Below, in pieces: positions 7,216 through 16,326 of a DNA stretch of 36,328 nucleotides. Source of the stretch: Porticoccus sp. (GTDB lineage Bacteria > Pseudomonadota > Gammaproteobacteria > Pseudomonadales > Porticoccaceae). The stretch's first letter is position 1. Every line of letters begins with the position of its first letter. The notes below the pieces were generated by a model. It saw nothing but the letters and a program-made list of their open reading frames with translations, did not search any database and was not told where the DNA came from. The stretch is taken from contig NVUM01000008.1 of NCBI GenBank assembly GCA_002733125.1, forward strand, positions 77,690 through 114,017, read 5' to 3'. The translations under genes and the position numbers were made by a program.

Positions 7216-8220
7216 ATGCAGAGTGAACCCCAGACCGTTCTGGAGGATCGTTTTGGTCGCGTTGTCGACTACCTGCGCCTGTCGGTGACCGACCGCTGTG
7301 ATTTCCGTTGCGTCTACTGTATGGCGGAAGACATGCGGTTTCTGCCGCGCCAACAGGTGCTGACGCTGGAAGAGATGGCATTTTTGAGTAGAGCCTTTGT
7401 CTCCCTCGGGGTGCGCCGCATCCGCCTCACTGGCGGCGAGCCGCTGGTGCGCCGGGATGTATTGACGCTGGTGCGCCAACTGGGTGCACTGGACGGTCTC
7501 GATGAGTTGACCATCACCACCAATGGTTCCCAACTGAAGACCATGGCGCCGGCATTGGCAGAGGCTGGTGTACGCCGGCTCAATATCAGTCTTGATTCGT
7601 TGCATTCGGAGCGCTTCAGTGCCATTACCCGCACCGGAAAACTGGCTCAGGTGCTGGCTGGCATCGACGCAGCACAAAAAGCTGGCATCAGCCGGATAAA
7701 ACTGAACAGTGTGATAGTGCGCGATCTGAACGATGATGAAGTCCTGCCGCTGCTGGATTTTGCCCTGGAAAAGGGTTTGGATATCAGTTACATCGAGGAG
7801 ATGCCGCTGGGCCAGATCGATTGCCGCGATCGCCGTGGCGGGTTAGTCTCCAGCGAGGAGGTTAGAGCGCTCATCGCTGAACGCTATCAGCTCCTGGCAA
7901 GTACCGAGTCTTCTGCCGGGCCCTCCAGGTACTATCGTATCGGTAGCAGTAAGAGTCGTATCGGCTTTATTTCTCCCCACAGCCACAATTTTTGCGACAG
8001 TTGCAATCGGGTACGGGTTACCTGCGAAGGCCGGTTATTACTGTGTCTCGGTAATGAACACTCGGTGGATCTGCGTGCGGTGATGCGCCGTTATCCCCAG
8101 GACATGCCCGCTTTGCAGAATGCGATTGTCAATGCAATGGCATTGAAGCCGGAACGACACTATTTTTACCACGATGACAAACCGCAGGTATTGCGCTTTA
8201 TGAATGCCACAGGTGGTTAA
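7216..8220 (+). CDS. moaA: GTP 3',8-cyclase MoaA, copy 2
   Basis: A 334-residue paralogue of the protein at 1914-2918, identical in length and closely similar throughout. It keeps C28/C32/C35 for the SAM cluster, the C-terminal cluster motif beginning C-D-S-C-N-R, and the Gly-Gly end. It catalyses the same first step of molybdenum cofactor synthesis. This copy sits behind an FNR/DNR box and 11 bp upstream of nnrS, so it is probably the anaerobically induced isoenzyme that meets the extra demand from NarG. A second moaA near nar genes is also known from Pseudomonas. Confidence 0.94.
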   Translation: MQSEPQTVLEDRFGRVVDYLRLSVTDRCDFRCVYCMAEDMRFLPRQQVLTLEEMAFLSRAFVSLGVRRIRLTGGEPLVRRDVLTLVRQLGALDGLDELTITTNGSQLKTMAPALAEAGVRRLNISLDSLHSERFSAITRTGKLAQVLAGIDAAQKAGISRIKLNSVIVRDLNDDEVLPLLDFALEKGLDISYIEEMPLGQIDCRDRRGGLVSSEEVRALIAERYQLLASTESSAGPSRYYRIGSSKSRIGFISPHSHNFCDSCNRVRVTCEGRLLLCLGNEHSVDLRAVMRRYPQDMPALQNAIVNAMALKPERHYFYHDDKPQVLRFMNATGG

Positions 8221-8231
8221 CGGGAATCAGG

Positions 8232-9440
8232 ATGATCGAAATACAAGAGCCTCAATCAAGTAATTTACCGGCATGGCTTAATCTGGGCTTCCGGCCTTTC
8301 TTTATAGGTGCGGCCCTGTTTGCGGTGTTGTCCATGTCGATCTGGGCGGCGATTTTTCCGCTGCAAATACTATCGCCCTTGAATGAATTGGCCCCGACCG
8401 TCTGGCACGCTCACGAAATGATCTACGGCTACGCGGTGGCGGTGATTGCCGGGTTCCTGCTGGCTGCGGTGAAAAACTGGACAGGTCTGCAGACACCCAG
8501 GGGTGCATTATTGTTTCTGTTGTTCTTCTTGTGGCTGGCCGCGCGGTTGTTGCCCTTTGCCGGATTGTTTTCAGAAGAAGGGCTGCCTTTGCAGTGGACC
8601 GCTTTCGCCGATCTGTTATTCATGGCCATGCTGATCCCGGCGGTGGCGGTGCCGATCATTCGCGTCAAATCCCAGCGCAATCTGGTGGTGATTGCCATAC
8701 TGGCGCTGCTGCTGGCCGGCAACTGTCTCTTCTATCTCGGGGTTTTCGGCATACTGACCGATGGTATCCGGCTGGGGCTGTACCTGGGTTTTTACATCAT
8801 CATCGCCCTGGTATTGATGATGGGAAGGCGGGTAATCCCCTTTTTCACCGAGCGCGGTGTCGGCTATTCGATCACCCTGACCAATTATGCCTGGCTGGAC
8901 AAGGCAGTGCCGCTCCTGATGATCGCCTTTATTGCTGCTGAGCTGGTCGCGCCGGGAAACCTGATGACAACGATGGTGGCAGCAGTTCTGATGGGGCTAC
9001 TGGGGCTTCGCCTGGTCGGCTGGCACACCAAAGGTATCTGGCGTAAGCCATTGCTGTGGGTGCTGCATGTTGCCTACGGCTTGGTGGTGGTGGGCTTTGC
9101 CCTGAAAGTGGCGGCCTTTCTGTTCGGCGCTTCGCCTTTTCTGGCAGTGCACGCTTTCGCCCTGGGGGGCATCGGCCTGATGACCCTCGGCATGATGGCC
9201 AGGGTCTGTCTGGGGCATACCGGCAGAAATGTGTTTGCTCCACCTGCTGCAGTGAACTGGATGTTCCTGCTGCTCAGTGGTGCGGCGCTGTTGAGGGTAT
9301 TTGTGCCTCTATTGGCCCCCGCCTATTACGGTCTGTGGGTCGGTCTGTCCCAGTTGAGCTGGATATTGGCATTTGCATTGTTCTCGCTGATCTACATCCC
9401 GATGCTGGTGACGCCCAGGGTGGATGGTCAGCCGGGGTAG
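8232..9440 (+). CDS. nnrS: NnrS family heme-copper membrane protein
   Basis: A 402-residue polytopic membrane protein, roughly twelve hydrophobic segments. The N-terminal F-R-P-F-F motif (residues 20-24) and W-H-A-H-E-M (58-63) are typical of NnrS; the histidines are candidate heme or metal ligands. NnrS proteins protect against nitric oxide and related nitrosative stress and are commonly controlled by NO-responsive or FNR-type regulators in denitrifiers. It follows moaA copy 2 by 11 bp with a modest ribosome site, so both are probably read from the FNR-box promoter. No gene follows on this strand for a long way, and no clear terminator is visible after it. Confidence 0.9.
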   Translation: MIEIQEPQSSNLPAWLNLGFRPFFIGAALFAVLSMSIWAAIFPLQILSPLNELAPTVWHAHEMIYGYAVAVIAGFLLAAVKNWTGLQTPRGALLFLLFFLWLAARLLPFAGLFSEEGLPLQWTAFADLLFMAMLIPAVAVPIIRVKSQRNLVVIAILALLLAGNCLFYLGVFGILTDGIRLGLYLGFYIIIALVLMMGRRVIPFFTERGVGYSITLTNYAWLDKAVPLLMIAFIAAELVAPGNLMTTMVAAVLMGLLGLRLVGWHTKGIWRKPLLWVLHVAYGLVVVGFALKVAAFLFGASPFLAVHAFALGGIGLMTLGMMARVCLGHTGRNVFAPPAAVNWMFLLLSGAALLRVFVPLLAPAYYGLWVGLSQLSWILAFALFSLIYIPMLVTPRVDGQPG

Positions 9441-9592
9441 CTGGCAAGTTGTTAAAAACTATCTACAACGTTACCACCGCTTTAAAAGCAGGCATAAAAA
9501 ATACCCACTGATTCTAGGTGCGTCATTTTTAAACGCAGCAAGCTGCTCTCTCTCGGAGGGGGATTATGGGTCTGGTTGTGATTAAGGCTGAT

Positions 9593-10066
9593 TCAGTCCT
9601 TAAAGGTTTTAACGCCGGGGAAACGGTCAGACACATATTTGCTGTGGCATTGAATGCAGTTACCTGTCATTTTGCTGAATAGTTTGTGCTGTTCTTTTGT
9701 GTCTTGGTCTCTGCTCGCTTCTGCTAGCGAAGCCGCGAGTTTGTGAAACTCTTTGTCCAGCTTGATAAAACCTTTTGGGACAGCTGACATCAGATCTTCG
9801 CGATCCTGTTCGGTCAATTCCTGTTGAAGGATGAAGCTATCATGAATTTGTTGGGCATTCTCTACAACACTCTCATGTTGCCCCATTACAATTGCGGAAT
9901 GGATAGAGGCCATGCCTTCTTGCACTGCTCTCATCTCTTCTTGAAGCAGATGCCTCAGTTTATCAGTGAGTTTCGGGGTGACAGGTTCTGCCGCCAGGGA
10001 GGTGGTTGACACTGCCAGGCAAAGTAAAAAGGCTCCTAGTAATCTATTTATAGTTATAGCTTTCAT
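9593..10066 (-). CDS. Class II cytochrome c (c'/c556-like), periplasmic
   Basis: A 157-residue protein with a cleavable signal peptide (residues 1-26, ending S-L-A-A), a predominantly helical body, and a single heme motif C-I-Q-C-H at residues 137-141 close to the C-terminus. Heme at the end of a four-helix bundle marks the cytochrome c'/c556 class. E-E-M near residue 45 could supply a Met ligand, which would favour a six-coordinate c556-type over a NO-binding c'. It lies 50 bp after the RND pump gene on the same strand, an unexpected neighbour. A small inverted repeat (9582-9603) overlaps its stop codon but has no T-run. Confidence 0.8.
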   Translation of the reverse strand: MKAITINRLLGAFLLCLAVSTTSLAAEPVTPKLTDKLRHLLQEEMRAVQEGMASIHSAIVMGQHESVVENAQQIHDSFILQQELTEQDREDLMSAVPKGFIKLDKEFHKLAASLAEASRDQDTKEQHKLFSKMTGNCIQCHSKYVSDRFPGVKTFKD

Positions 10067-10116
10067 CGTTGTTGTCTCGTTATTTGCATGTATTGGAAAT
10101 ATTAGCAGCGTAGCTA

Positions 10117-13100
10117 TTATTTGACAGGGATGGGCACTCTGGCCCAGCCAAGATCTTCAAGAATGGCATAGAGCGCCGGCAATGCCAGCAGTATTAGAAC
10201 GGTAGATACGAGAAGACCAAATACCACCGAAATTACTAATGGAATCACCGCCATGGCCTGGGTGCTGGTTTCGGCCAGTAGTGGTAGTAGTCCGGCTACG
10301 GTGGTGCTGGTGGTGATCAGGATAGCCCGGAAGCGGGCGCGGCTGGCGGCACCGGCGGCTTCCCGGACGCTCATGCCCTGTTCCCGGTAAGTGTTGATGA
10401 ATTGTACCAATAGGATGGCGTTGTTCACCACAATCCCTGCCAGTGAGGCGGCGCCGATCAGCGAGGGCATGGACAGGTTGTAGCCCATGAGCATGTGGCC
10501 CCAGACTGCGCCCATAAACGCTACCGGAATGGCGAGCATCACGATGATCGGCTCCAGGTAGCTGCGGAACTGGAACGACAGAATCAGGAAGACTCCCAAC
10601 AGGCCGATCAGCAATCCCCGGGCGATGGACTGACCGGTTTCCCGGGAGCGGGCGGTCTGGCCTTCTACCTGCAAGGTAATCTCCGGCCATTGCTCACGCA
10701 GTTTCGGGAACACCTGGCTCTGCAGGTCTGCCACGATGGCATCGGCATTGGTTTCCCGGCCGTTGACATCTGCAGAGACGGTGACCGTGCGCAGGCCATC
10801 AATACGGGTGACCTGTGACCATTGCCGTTCCTCGGTGATGGTGGCGACTTCCCGCAGCGGCACCAGCTGGCCTTTGCCGGTGGTGATCACGGTATCTTCC
10901 AGGAACTGGCGGGTGTTGCGTTCGACGCTGGTCTGGCGCACCAGAATTTCGATGTGCTGATCACCGATCTGCACCGTATCCACGATATCTCCGAGCAGTC
11001 CGGTTCGAATCTGGCTAGCCACCTCGGCCGCTGTTAATCCGAGGGACAGGGCACTGTCGTTCAGTGACAGGGTGCGCTGGGGTTTGCCGGGGCGAAGATC
11101 ATCCAGCACGTTGAAGGTGCCGTTATAGGTGGCAACTTCGTCGCTCAGATATCGGGCGGCAGCTTTCAGCTCGTCCAGATCCGTGCCCTGCAGGCGAACT
11201 TCGATCGGAATGCCGGCCGGGCCGAAGCCGGGTTCCTGGATGTTCAGGGCAATCAGTCCCGGAATCTCGCCGATTTCCTGGGACCAGCGGTCAGTTAGGG
11301 TGGCAAGGTCCACGGTGCGCAGCTCTGCGGTCAGCAAATCGGCCATCACGGTGGCCACATGGGCGCCTTTTTCGCCGGCCCCGGCGTGCTGGTTGAAACG
11401 GGTCTGGATGTTTTGCACCAGGGCTTGCTGGTCTGGCTGGTCTGGCGCGTACTCCTTGTTGAGCCGAAGCATGGCTGAGGTGATGCGATCCGTAATGGCC
11501 TGCGTCTGGTGTAGGGGCGTGCCTTGGGGCATCAGTACCCGGGCTTCCAGTACGTCGCCGTCGATTTCCGGCATGGCCTCCATGCGGACATGGCCGCCGG
11601 CCATCAGCCCCACGGAGCCAAGAAGTATCAGCAGCATGCCCGCCAGTACACCGTAACGGAAACGAATAGCGCCGTCGGCCAGTTGCCCCACTTTCTCCCG
11701 GGTTTTTTCAAAGCGATTGTCGAAGACGGAGCGAAAACGAGAAGGCGCTTTCTCGCGCTTTTTGCCAAGACCGCTTTTCAGATGGTGAGGCAGTATCCAG
11801 AAGGCTTCGATCAGTGAAGCTGCCAGGGCGGCAATCAGCACCACCGGCAGCACTTCCAGCACAGCTCCCAGTTCCCCGGTCAGAAAGGCCAGCGGGATAA
11901 ACACAGCAACGGTCGTGAGAAAAGATGACAGCACGCCGGGAAGAATTTCCTGGGTGCCTTTGGCGGCTGCCTCCAATGGACTGCAGCCATCGGCTGCCCT
12001 CTGAGCTATGTTGTCGGTGATCACCACGGAGTCGTCCATGACAATACCGATGGCCATGAGCAGGGCCACCAGGGTGATCATGTTCAGAGACAGGCCGGTC
12101 AGTGCCATCACCACAAAGGCACCGGCAAAGGCGGAAGGGAGGCCGAACAGGGCCCAGAATGCGAGACGGGGGCGGAAGAACAGTGCCATCACCAGGCCTA
12201 CCAGTAGCAAACCGGTGATGCCGTTGCCTACCAGCATTTGCAGGCGATCTTCGACGATGGAGGTCATGTTCTGGGTAATTTCCAGTTCCACCGCGCTGCC
12301 TTCTACCGAGCTACCCCGGCGGGCCTTTTCCTCGTCAACAAAGGCTTGCAGTGAGTCCATCACCCGCAGGGCATCATCGTGGCGGTTTTTGTGGATCTCC
12401 AGAATGATGGCGCGTTGGCCGTTGAAATCTACCCGTTCCTCCTCCCGTTCGTGGGCCTCGGTAATGGTGGCAAGATCACCCAGGGTGAGCACGGCACCGG
12501 CTGCGCCGCCAATGACAGGCAATTCGGCTAGGGCTTGTAGTGATCGCCGTTCATCCACGAACCTCAGTTGGATGTCCTGGCTGTCGGTTTCAATGTTGCC
12601 CAGAGGCATGTCCAGATTCTGGCTGCTGATGGCACGGGCAATGTCGCGCACGCCCAGACCGTACTGGCGCAGCAGGTCACGGGAGACTTCGATGTGCCAC
12701 TGGCGCTGGGACAGGCCCACGGGAATCACATTGGCCACGCCATCCATGGCGAACAAACGGTCCTCCAACTGGTTGGTGTAAGCCTCCAGGTGGGAAAAGC
12801 TCATAGGCCCGTATACTGCAATGGCGGCTACGAGACTGGTGCGGTACAGCTCGCGGATTATGGGATCTTCTGCTTCTTCGGGCAGGTCGGTCAGGGCTTC
12901 GATTTCGGTGCGGATATCATCCAGAAACCGGCCCATATCACCCTGTGGCGCCATGCTGGCAATGGTCTGGGCCTGGTTATCCCGGGCGGTGCAGGAAATC
13001 TCCTTCATGTAATCCACCCGTTGCAGCGCTTCACCCAGTCGCTGACAGATGGCTTCTTCCACATCCGCTGCGGTGGCGCCGCGGTATTCCATGGTGATGC

Positions 13101-13230
13101 TGACTTCCGGTGGCAGGTAGTCGGGGAAGGTTTCCCGGGTCAGGTTGGATGCGGCGAACAGACCTACTGCCAGGAACAGAATCAGCAGCAGGTTGCCAGC
13201 GGTAGGGTGGCCGGCAAACCAGCGGATCAT
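10117..13230 (-). CDS. RND family efflux permease (HAE1/AcrB-like)
   Basis: A 1037-residue inner-membrane pump. The start at ATG 13230 is set by an AGGAG ribosome site and follows the adaptor stop by two bases. It has the duplicated RND layout: a transmembrane helix at residues 5-25, a periplasmic domain, a multi-helix membrane block, a second helix near 530 and a second block at the end. The G-I-V-M-D-D-S-V-V motif in the first block carries the Asp pair for proton relay. Such pumps expel hydrophobic toxic compounds with an adaptor and an outer-membrane channel; no channel gene is present here, so it may use TolC. Substrate unknown. Confidence 0.9.
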   Translation of the reverse strand: MIRWFAGHPTAGNLLLILFLAVGLFAASNLTRETFPDYLPPEVSITMEYRGATAADVEEAICQRLGEALQRVDYMKEISCTARDNQAQTIASMAPQGDMGRFLDDIRTEIEALTDLPEEAEDPIIRELYRTSLVAAIAVYGPMSFSHLEAYTNQLEDRLFAMDGVANVIPVGLSQRQWHIEVSRDLLRQYGLGVRDIARAISSQNLDMPLGNIETDSQDIQLRFVDERRSLQALAELPVIGGAAGAVLTLGDLATITEAHEREEERVDFNGQRAIILEIHKNRHDDALRVMDSLQAFVDEEKARRGSSVEGSAVELEITQNMTSIVEDRLQMLVGNGITGLLLVGLVMALFFRPRLAFWALFGLPSAFAGAFVVMALTGLSLNMITLVALLMAIGIVMDDSVVITDNIAQRAADGCSPLEAAAKGTQEILPGVLSSFLTTVAVFIPLAFLTGELGAVLEVLPVVLIAALAASLIEAFWILPHHLKSGLGKKREKAPSRFRSVFDNRFEKTREKVGQLADGAIRFRYGVLAGMLLILLGSVGLMAGGHVRMEAMPEIDGDVLEARVLMPQGTPLHQTQAITDRITSAMLRLNKEYAPDQPDQQALVQNIQTRFNQHAGAGEKGAHVATVMADLLTAELRTVDLATLTDRWSQEIGEIPGLIALNIQEPGFGPAGIPIEVRLQGTDLDELKAAARYLSDEVATYNGTFNVLDDLRPGKPQRTLSLNDSALSLGLTAAEVASQIRTGLLGDIVDTVQIGDQHIEILVRQTSVERNTRQFLEDTVITTGKGQLVPLREVATITEERQWSQVTRIDGLRTVTVSADVNGRETNADAIVADLQSQVFPKLREQWPEITLQVEGQTARSRETGQSIARGLLIGLLGVFLILSFQFRSYLEPIIVMLAIPVAFMGAVWGHMLMGYNLSMPSLIGAASLAGIVVNNAILLVQFINTYREQGMSVREAAGAASRARFRAILITTSTTVAGLLPLLAETSTQAMAVIPLVISVVFGLLVSTVLILLALPALYAILEDLGWARVPIPVK

Positions 13231-13232
13231 GG

Positions 13233-14600
13233 TTACTCTCCTGCGGCCATTTTCTGCAGCCATTGTGCGGTGGGCTCATCGGGTTTCGGGTTCAGCAGCG
13301 TGCCCTCGATGGCGGGGATGAGATCGTCCAGAATGAGTTGGTCGCCGGATTTCAGACCGTCACCGATCACCGCAATCTCGCCCTGTTGCCACGCCAGGGT
13401 AACCGGCTGGCGTTGCAGGCGGTTTTCACCATCGGCTAGGTACACCACGCCTTGGTGAATCGCGCTGGCGGGTACCACGACCACTGGCCCGGGCGTTGGA
13501 GCCGATACTGTCGCCTGCACAAACATGTTCCGCACCAGCGGTGGTCGGGCAGGCGGATTGGCGTTGCGGTAAGGTTCTTCCACGGTAATCACTGCCTGGA
13601 TAGTGCGGGTTACGGGATCAAGGCTGCCGGTCACCCGGGTCAGCCTGCCGGGCCAGTGGCTGTCGGGTGCCCCCGTCGGGTGCACCCGCACGGTCAGTGA
13701 ATCCAGCGGCAACTGCTGGTGGAAGTCGGTAAAGCCCGGGTGTGCTTCGCCACCGCTTGCCGGGGTAGGAGCGCCCGGGATTTGAGAGATCACGTTCCTG
13801 AGTGCGGACATTTCTAGCTGTACCGTGGCCTCTGCTGCGGTGATGTCGTCTGCTATAAACAGAGTCTGGTTGGGATTCACCTGTTGCCCGGTTTCGATCT
13901 CGCTCTGGTGCACCCGCATATCCCAAGGGGCTTCAAAGCGGGTGTCTTCAAGGTCTTCCCGGGCATTGGCGAGAGCTGACTCACTCCGGGCTAGGCGTGC
14001 CTTAAGGATTTCTTTGCGCACAGGAGTCAGGTTGAGCTGGTTTTCCAGCGACTGCACCGCCTGCTGTTGCTGCAGAGTGGTACGCTTTTGCTCATCCAGT
14101 CGGTTTTCTGACAGGGCGCCCCGATTCACCAAGGTTTTTACCCGCTCCAGCTCCCGCTGGGCCAGGGCTAGTCGGCGGTTTTCCAGTTCGAGCAGCCCCC
14201 GGGTGTTCTGCTCTTCCTGATCCAGTTGCTGCCGCTCGGCTTCTAGGCCGGCAATATCGGCTCGGGCGGAAGCCTCTGCCAGTTCATAGCGGGTCGGGTC
14301 GATCTGCAGCAAGCGGGTACCTGCGGAAATCAGGTTGCCGCTTTCCAGGTCCGGATGCTTCCAGGTAATGCGGCCGCCCACATTGGCCACCGCCCTCCAG
14401 CTACGAGCCGGTAATACTTCGCCATAACCGCGGGCTTGGGTAACAATAATCAGGGGGGCGACTTCAAGTATTCTGGCCGGTATCGCCATTGCCTGCTCGG
14501 TGGTGCGTTCCGGTGGTTGCTTCAGTTTCACCATCACTACCACGAAAACGATGCCGGTGATCAGCGTCAGGGCGAGGATGAGTTTATGCTTGTGGCGCAT
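13233..14600 (-). CDS. RND efflux periplasmic adaptor (membrane fusion protein)
   Basis: A 455-residue adaptor. The start at ATG 14600 is preceded by AGGAGG; a longer frame upstream lies inside tetR. One N-terminal membrane segment (residues about 7-24) is followed by a lipoyl-like half motif, a long coiled-coil region rich in Glu, Gln, Leu and Arg (about 105-200), the second lipoyl half with A-P-W-D-M-R-V, and a beta-barrel end. It links the inner-membrane pump to an outer-membrane channel. Its start overlaps the end of tetR by 17 bases and its stop is two bases before the pump, so the three are one translationally coupled unit. Confidence 0.9.
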   Translation of the reverse strand: MRHKHKLILALTLITGIVFVVVMVKLKQPPERTTEQAMAIPARILEVAPLIIVTQARGYGEVLPARSWRAVANVGGRITWKHPDLESGNLISAGTRLLQIDPTRYELAEASARADIAGLEAERQQLDQEEQNTRGLLELENRRLALAQRELERVKTLVNRGALSENRLDEQKRTTLQQQQAVQSLENQLNLTPVRKEILKARLARSESALANAREDLEDTRFEAPWDMRVHQSEIETGQQVNPNQTLFIADDITAAEATVQLEMSALRNVISQIPGAPTPASGGEAHPGFTDFHQQLPLDSLTVRVHPTGAPDSHWPGRLTRVTGSLDPVTRTIQAVITVEEPYRNANPPARPPLVRNMFVQATVSAPTPGPVVVVPASAIHQGVVYLADGENRLQRQPVTLAWQQGEIAVIGDGLKSGDQLILDDLIPAIEGTLLNPKPDEPTAQWLQKMAAGE

Positions 14601-15222
14601 TGGGAGCCTCCTGAAAGCAGGCGCTGAAGATTCTGAAAATACGGGGCGCGATTTTTTCAAGGCTGCGAATGTCACCGCCTACCATGCCCTGAGCCACTAA
14701 TCCCTGAATGGCCCCCAGATAGAGCACTGCAGCAGCGTCGGCGTCAATGGTGGGAGTAACGCGTTGCTGCTCGATACCGAGGTTCAGCAAAGAAATGACT
14801 TTCTGGCGGTAATTAGTCAGGGTCTCGCGAACGATACGTTTGGCCGGGCCGTTGCCCGGCTTCTGGAGTTCTCCCAGCATCAGCCGTGGAATGCCCGGAT
14901 GGCGGGCAATGAAACCGATATGGGCCAGGAACATGGCTTCTAGGGCCTGATCTGCGTGCTTATGTTGATCTGCAACACTGAAAACTCGCTGGGTGAGCTG
15001 CTCGGATACCCAACCTGCCACCGATTTCCACAGGCTGTTCTTGTTGGGGAAGTGCTTGAATAGGGCGCCCTGGGAAAGTCCCACTTCATTGGCAATGCGG
15101 GCGGTGGTGAGGGTGGAAGGGTCTTGCTCCGCACACAAATGGACTACCGCCTCGATAGTTGCGGACTGGCGCTGTTCAGTACTTTGGTAGGCGCGTTTGG
15201 TAGGTTCCAATGGGGTAGCCAT
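14584..15222 (-). CDS. TetR family regulator of the RND pump
   Basis: A 212-residue regulator. Residues about 18-65 form the TetR helix-turn-helix region, with T-T-A-R-I-A-N-E-V-G-L-S-Q-G-A-L-F-K-H-F-P-N-K. The C-terminal part is helical and presumably binds an inducer. It is the first gene of the tetR-adaptor-pump group and overlaps the adaptor, the usual arrangement for a local repressor. The 220 bp upstream contain an IS3 transposase fragment, which may have brought or disrupted upstream control. No confident operator was identified. Confidence 0.87.
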   Translation of the reverse strand: MATPLEPTKRAYQSTEQRQSATIEAVVHLCAEQDPSTLTTARIANEVGLSQGALFKHFPNKNSLWKSVAGWVSEQLTQRVFSVADQHKHADQALEAMFLAHIGFIARHPGIPRLMLGELQKPGNGPAKRIVRETLTNYRQKVISLLNLGIEQQRVTPTIDADAAAVLYLGAIQGLVAQGMVGGDIRSLEKIAPRIFRIFSACFQEAPNAPQA

Positions 15223-15301
15223 TTATATTCCGTGAAAGAAAGTAATCAATCGCTTTATTTTGATGAGATGGCTGGTACTTTACAAGTTTGTTTTCAAAGC
15301 G

Positions 15302-15444
15302 GGAAGCATTCTGGAACACAGGTCAACGACAACTGCCAAGTAGAGCCAGCCCTGCCAGGTGCGGATGTAAGTAATATCCGTCACCCACGCGGTATCGGGT
15401 TGGTCAGCAGTAAATTCGCGGTTCAGTGTGTTGGGGGCAGCTAC
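15302..15444 (-). pseudogene. IS3-family transposase fragment (OrfB, catalytic-domain start)
   Basis: Read on the minus strand from about 15444, one frame gives N-R-E-F-T-A, then [10 protein letters not shown], then [14 protein letters not shown], the well-known start of the DDE integrase core in IS3-family OrfB proteins, with the first catalytic Asp in the D-I-T-Y block. About 47 codons are recognisable; the match stops after S-R-M. No start, no remaining DDE residues and no terminal inverted repeats are visible, so this is a dead remnant. Its left part begins directly after the ppiC stop codon. Confidence 0.8.
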
Positions 15445-15445
15445 A

Positions 15446-16249
15446 TTACTGGATTAAACTCTTTCCTATTTCAATCCCCTCAATATCCGCTTCATCAATT
15501 AGCCAGTGGAGGTAACGGTTGATGGCCAGGCGCTGGCGCACTTCGGCCAGGTAGGCGGCCACCTGGTCGTGTACCTGTTCGTAGGGCAGGGGTATCCCCG
15601 GGATTTTGCGGTCCACCTGTACCAGATGTATGCCGTAACGGGACTCAATGGGCTCATTGGCGAGCCCCGCTTCCAGGGCAAATACCTGCTGTTCAAATTC
15701 CGGGGTGGTCTGTCCTCGAGTAATCTGGCCCAGATTGCCGCCGGTTTCTTTGGAAGGGCAGGCGGAGAACTGCCGTGCCAGTGTCTCAAAGTGATCCGGT
15801 GAACGCTGTAATTGTGACAGCAGTTCCCGGGCGGTTTGCCGGGCGCGCTGCAGGGCGGCCTCATCATCGGGTGCTGCGGCGAGCAGGATGTGACTGACCT
15901 GCAACAGGTCGGGACTCTGGAAACTTTCCCGGTGGCCATCGAAATAGCGGAGGCACTCCTCGTTGCTGGGGAGCTCCGCTGGTGCCTCCTGCTCCAGTAG
16001 CGCACTGAGCAGTGATTCTTCCGATAATACTTCATCCCCCTCTGCAAGCACTTCTTTTGCCTTTTGCAACAGCAGGGTGCGGATCACCAATGCCTCCGCT
16101 GCCTTGCGAAGACCGTCTTCAGGGGATTGGGCCGGGTGATATTGCACTTCCCGGGCGATATCATCGGCTGCAATCAGGGTGCCGTTAACCCGGACTTCCG
16201 GTATGTCTGTGGTCGTGTGGGGGGCTGTAGCGTGGGAAGGGCAGCTCAT
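15446..16249 (-). CDS. Parvulin-type peptidyl-prolyl isomerase of the nar operon
   Basis: A 267-residue protein with a parvulin/PpiC domain (about residues 107-215): [20 protein letters not shown] and the final G-I-H-L-V-Q-V. The N-terminal helical part resembles SurA/NifM-type chaperone segments. No signal peptide is seen, so it is probably cytoplasmic. A PpiC-type gene after narI is also found in the Pseudomonas nar operon, where a role in nitrate reductase maturation is usually supposed. It is 77 bp after narI, separated by a perfect 11-pair hairpin, and its end abuts a transposase remnant. Confidence 0.88.
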   Translation of the reverse strand: MSCPSHATAPHTTTDIPEVRVNGTLIAADDIAREVQYHPAQSPEDGLRKAAEALVIRTLLLQKAKEVLAEGDEVLSEESLLSALLEQEAPAELPSNEECLRYFDGHRESFQSPDLLQVSHILLAAAPDDEAALQRARQTARELLSQLQRSPDHFETLARQFSACPSKETGGNLGQITRGQTTPEFEQQVFALEAGLANEPIESRYGIHLVQVDRKIPGIPLPYEQVHDQVAAYLAEVRQRLAINRYLHWLIDEADIEGIEIGKSLIQ

Positions 16250-16284
16250 ATTTGTCTCCTGACAATGTTGGGTAGGGAAACGGT

Positions 16285-16318
16285 TTACCCCGGTGGCCTG
16301 TGCCAGTCACCGGGGTAA
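16285..16318. repeat. Perfect 11-bp stem-loop between narI and ppiC
   Basis: TTACCCCGGTG (16285-16295) pairs perfectly with CACCGGGGTAA (16308-16318) across a 12-base loop. There is no T-run on either side. A hairpin like this between co-directional genes can protect the upstream mRNA from 3' decay or lower expression of the downstream gene. Confidence 0.7.
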
Positions 16319-16326
16319 CGCTGTGA

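Noticed and set aside
9582-9603. Inverted repeat TTAAGG...CCTTAA at the end of the cytochrome gene
   Set aside because: No T-run on either strand and partly within coding sequence; too weak to call a terminator.
12568-13458. 296-residue plus-strand frame opposite the RND pump and adaptor
   Set aside because: Shadow of two well-supported genes; no recognisable domain and no ribosome site.
15243-15275. ATCAA ... TTGAT inverted pair upstream of the efflux tetR
   Set aside because: The spacing between arms is 10 bases, not the 4 of FNR, and the arms are A/T-rich; could be a TetR operator but nothing supports it further.
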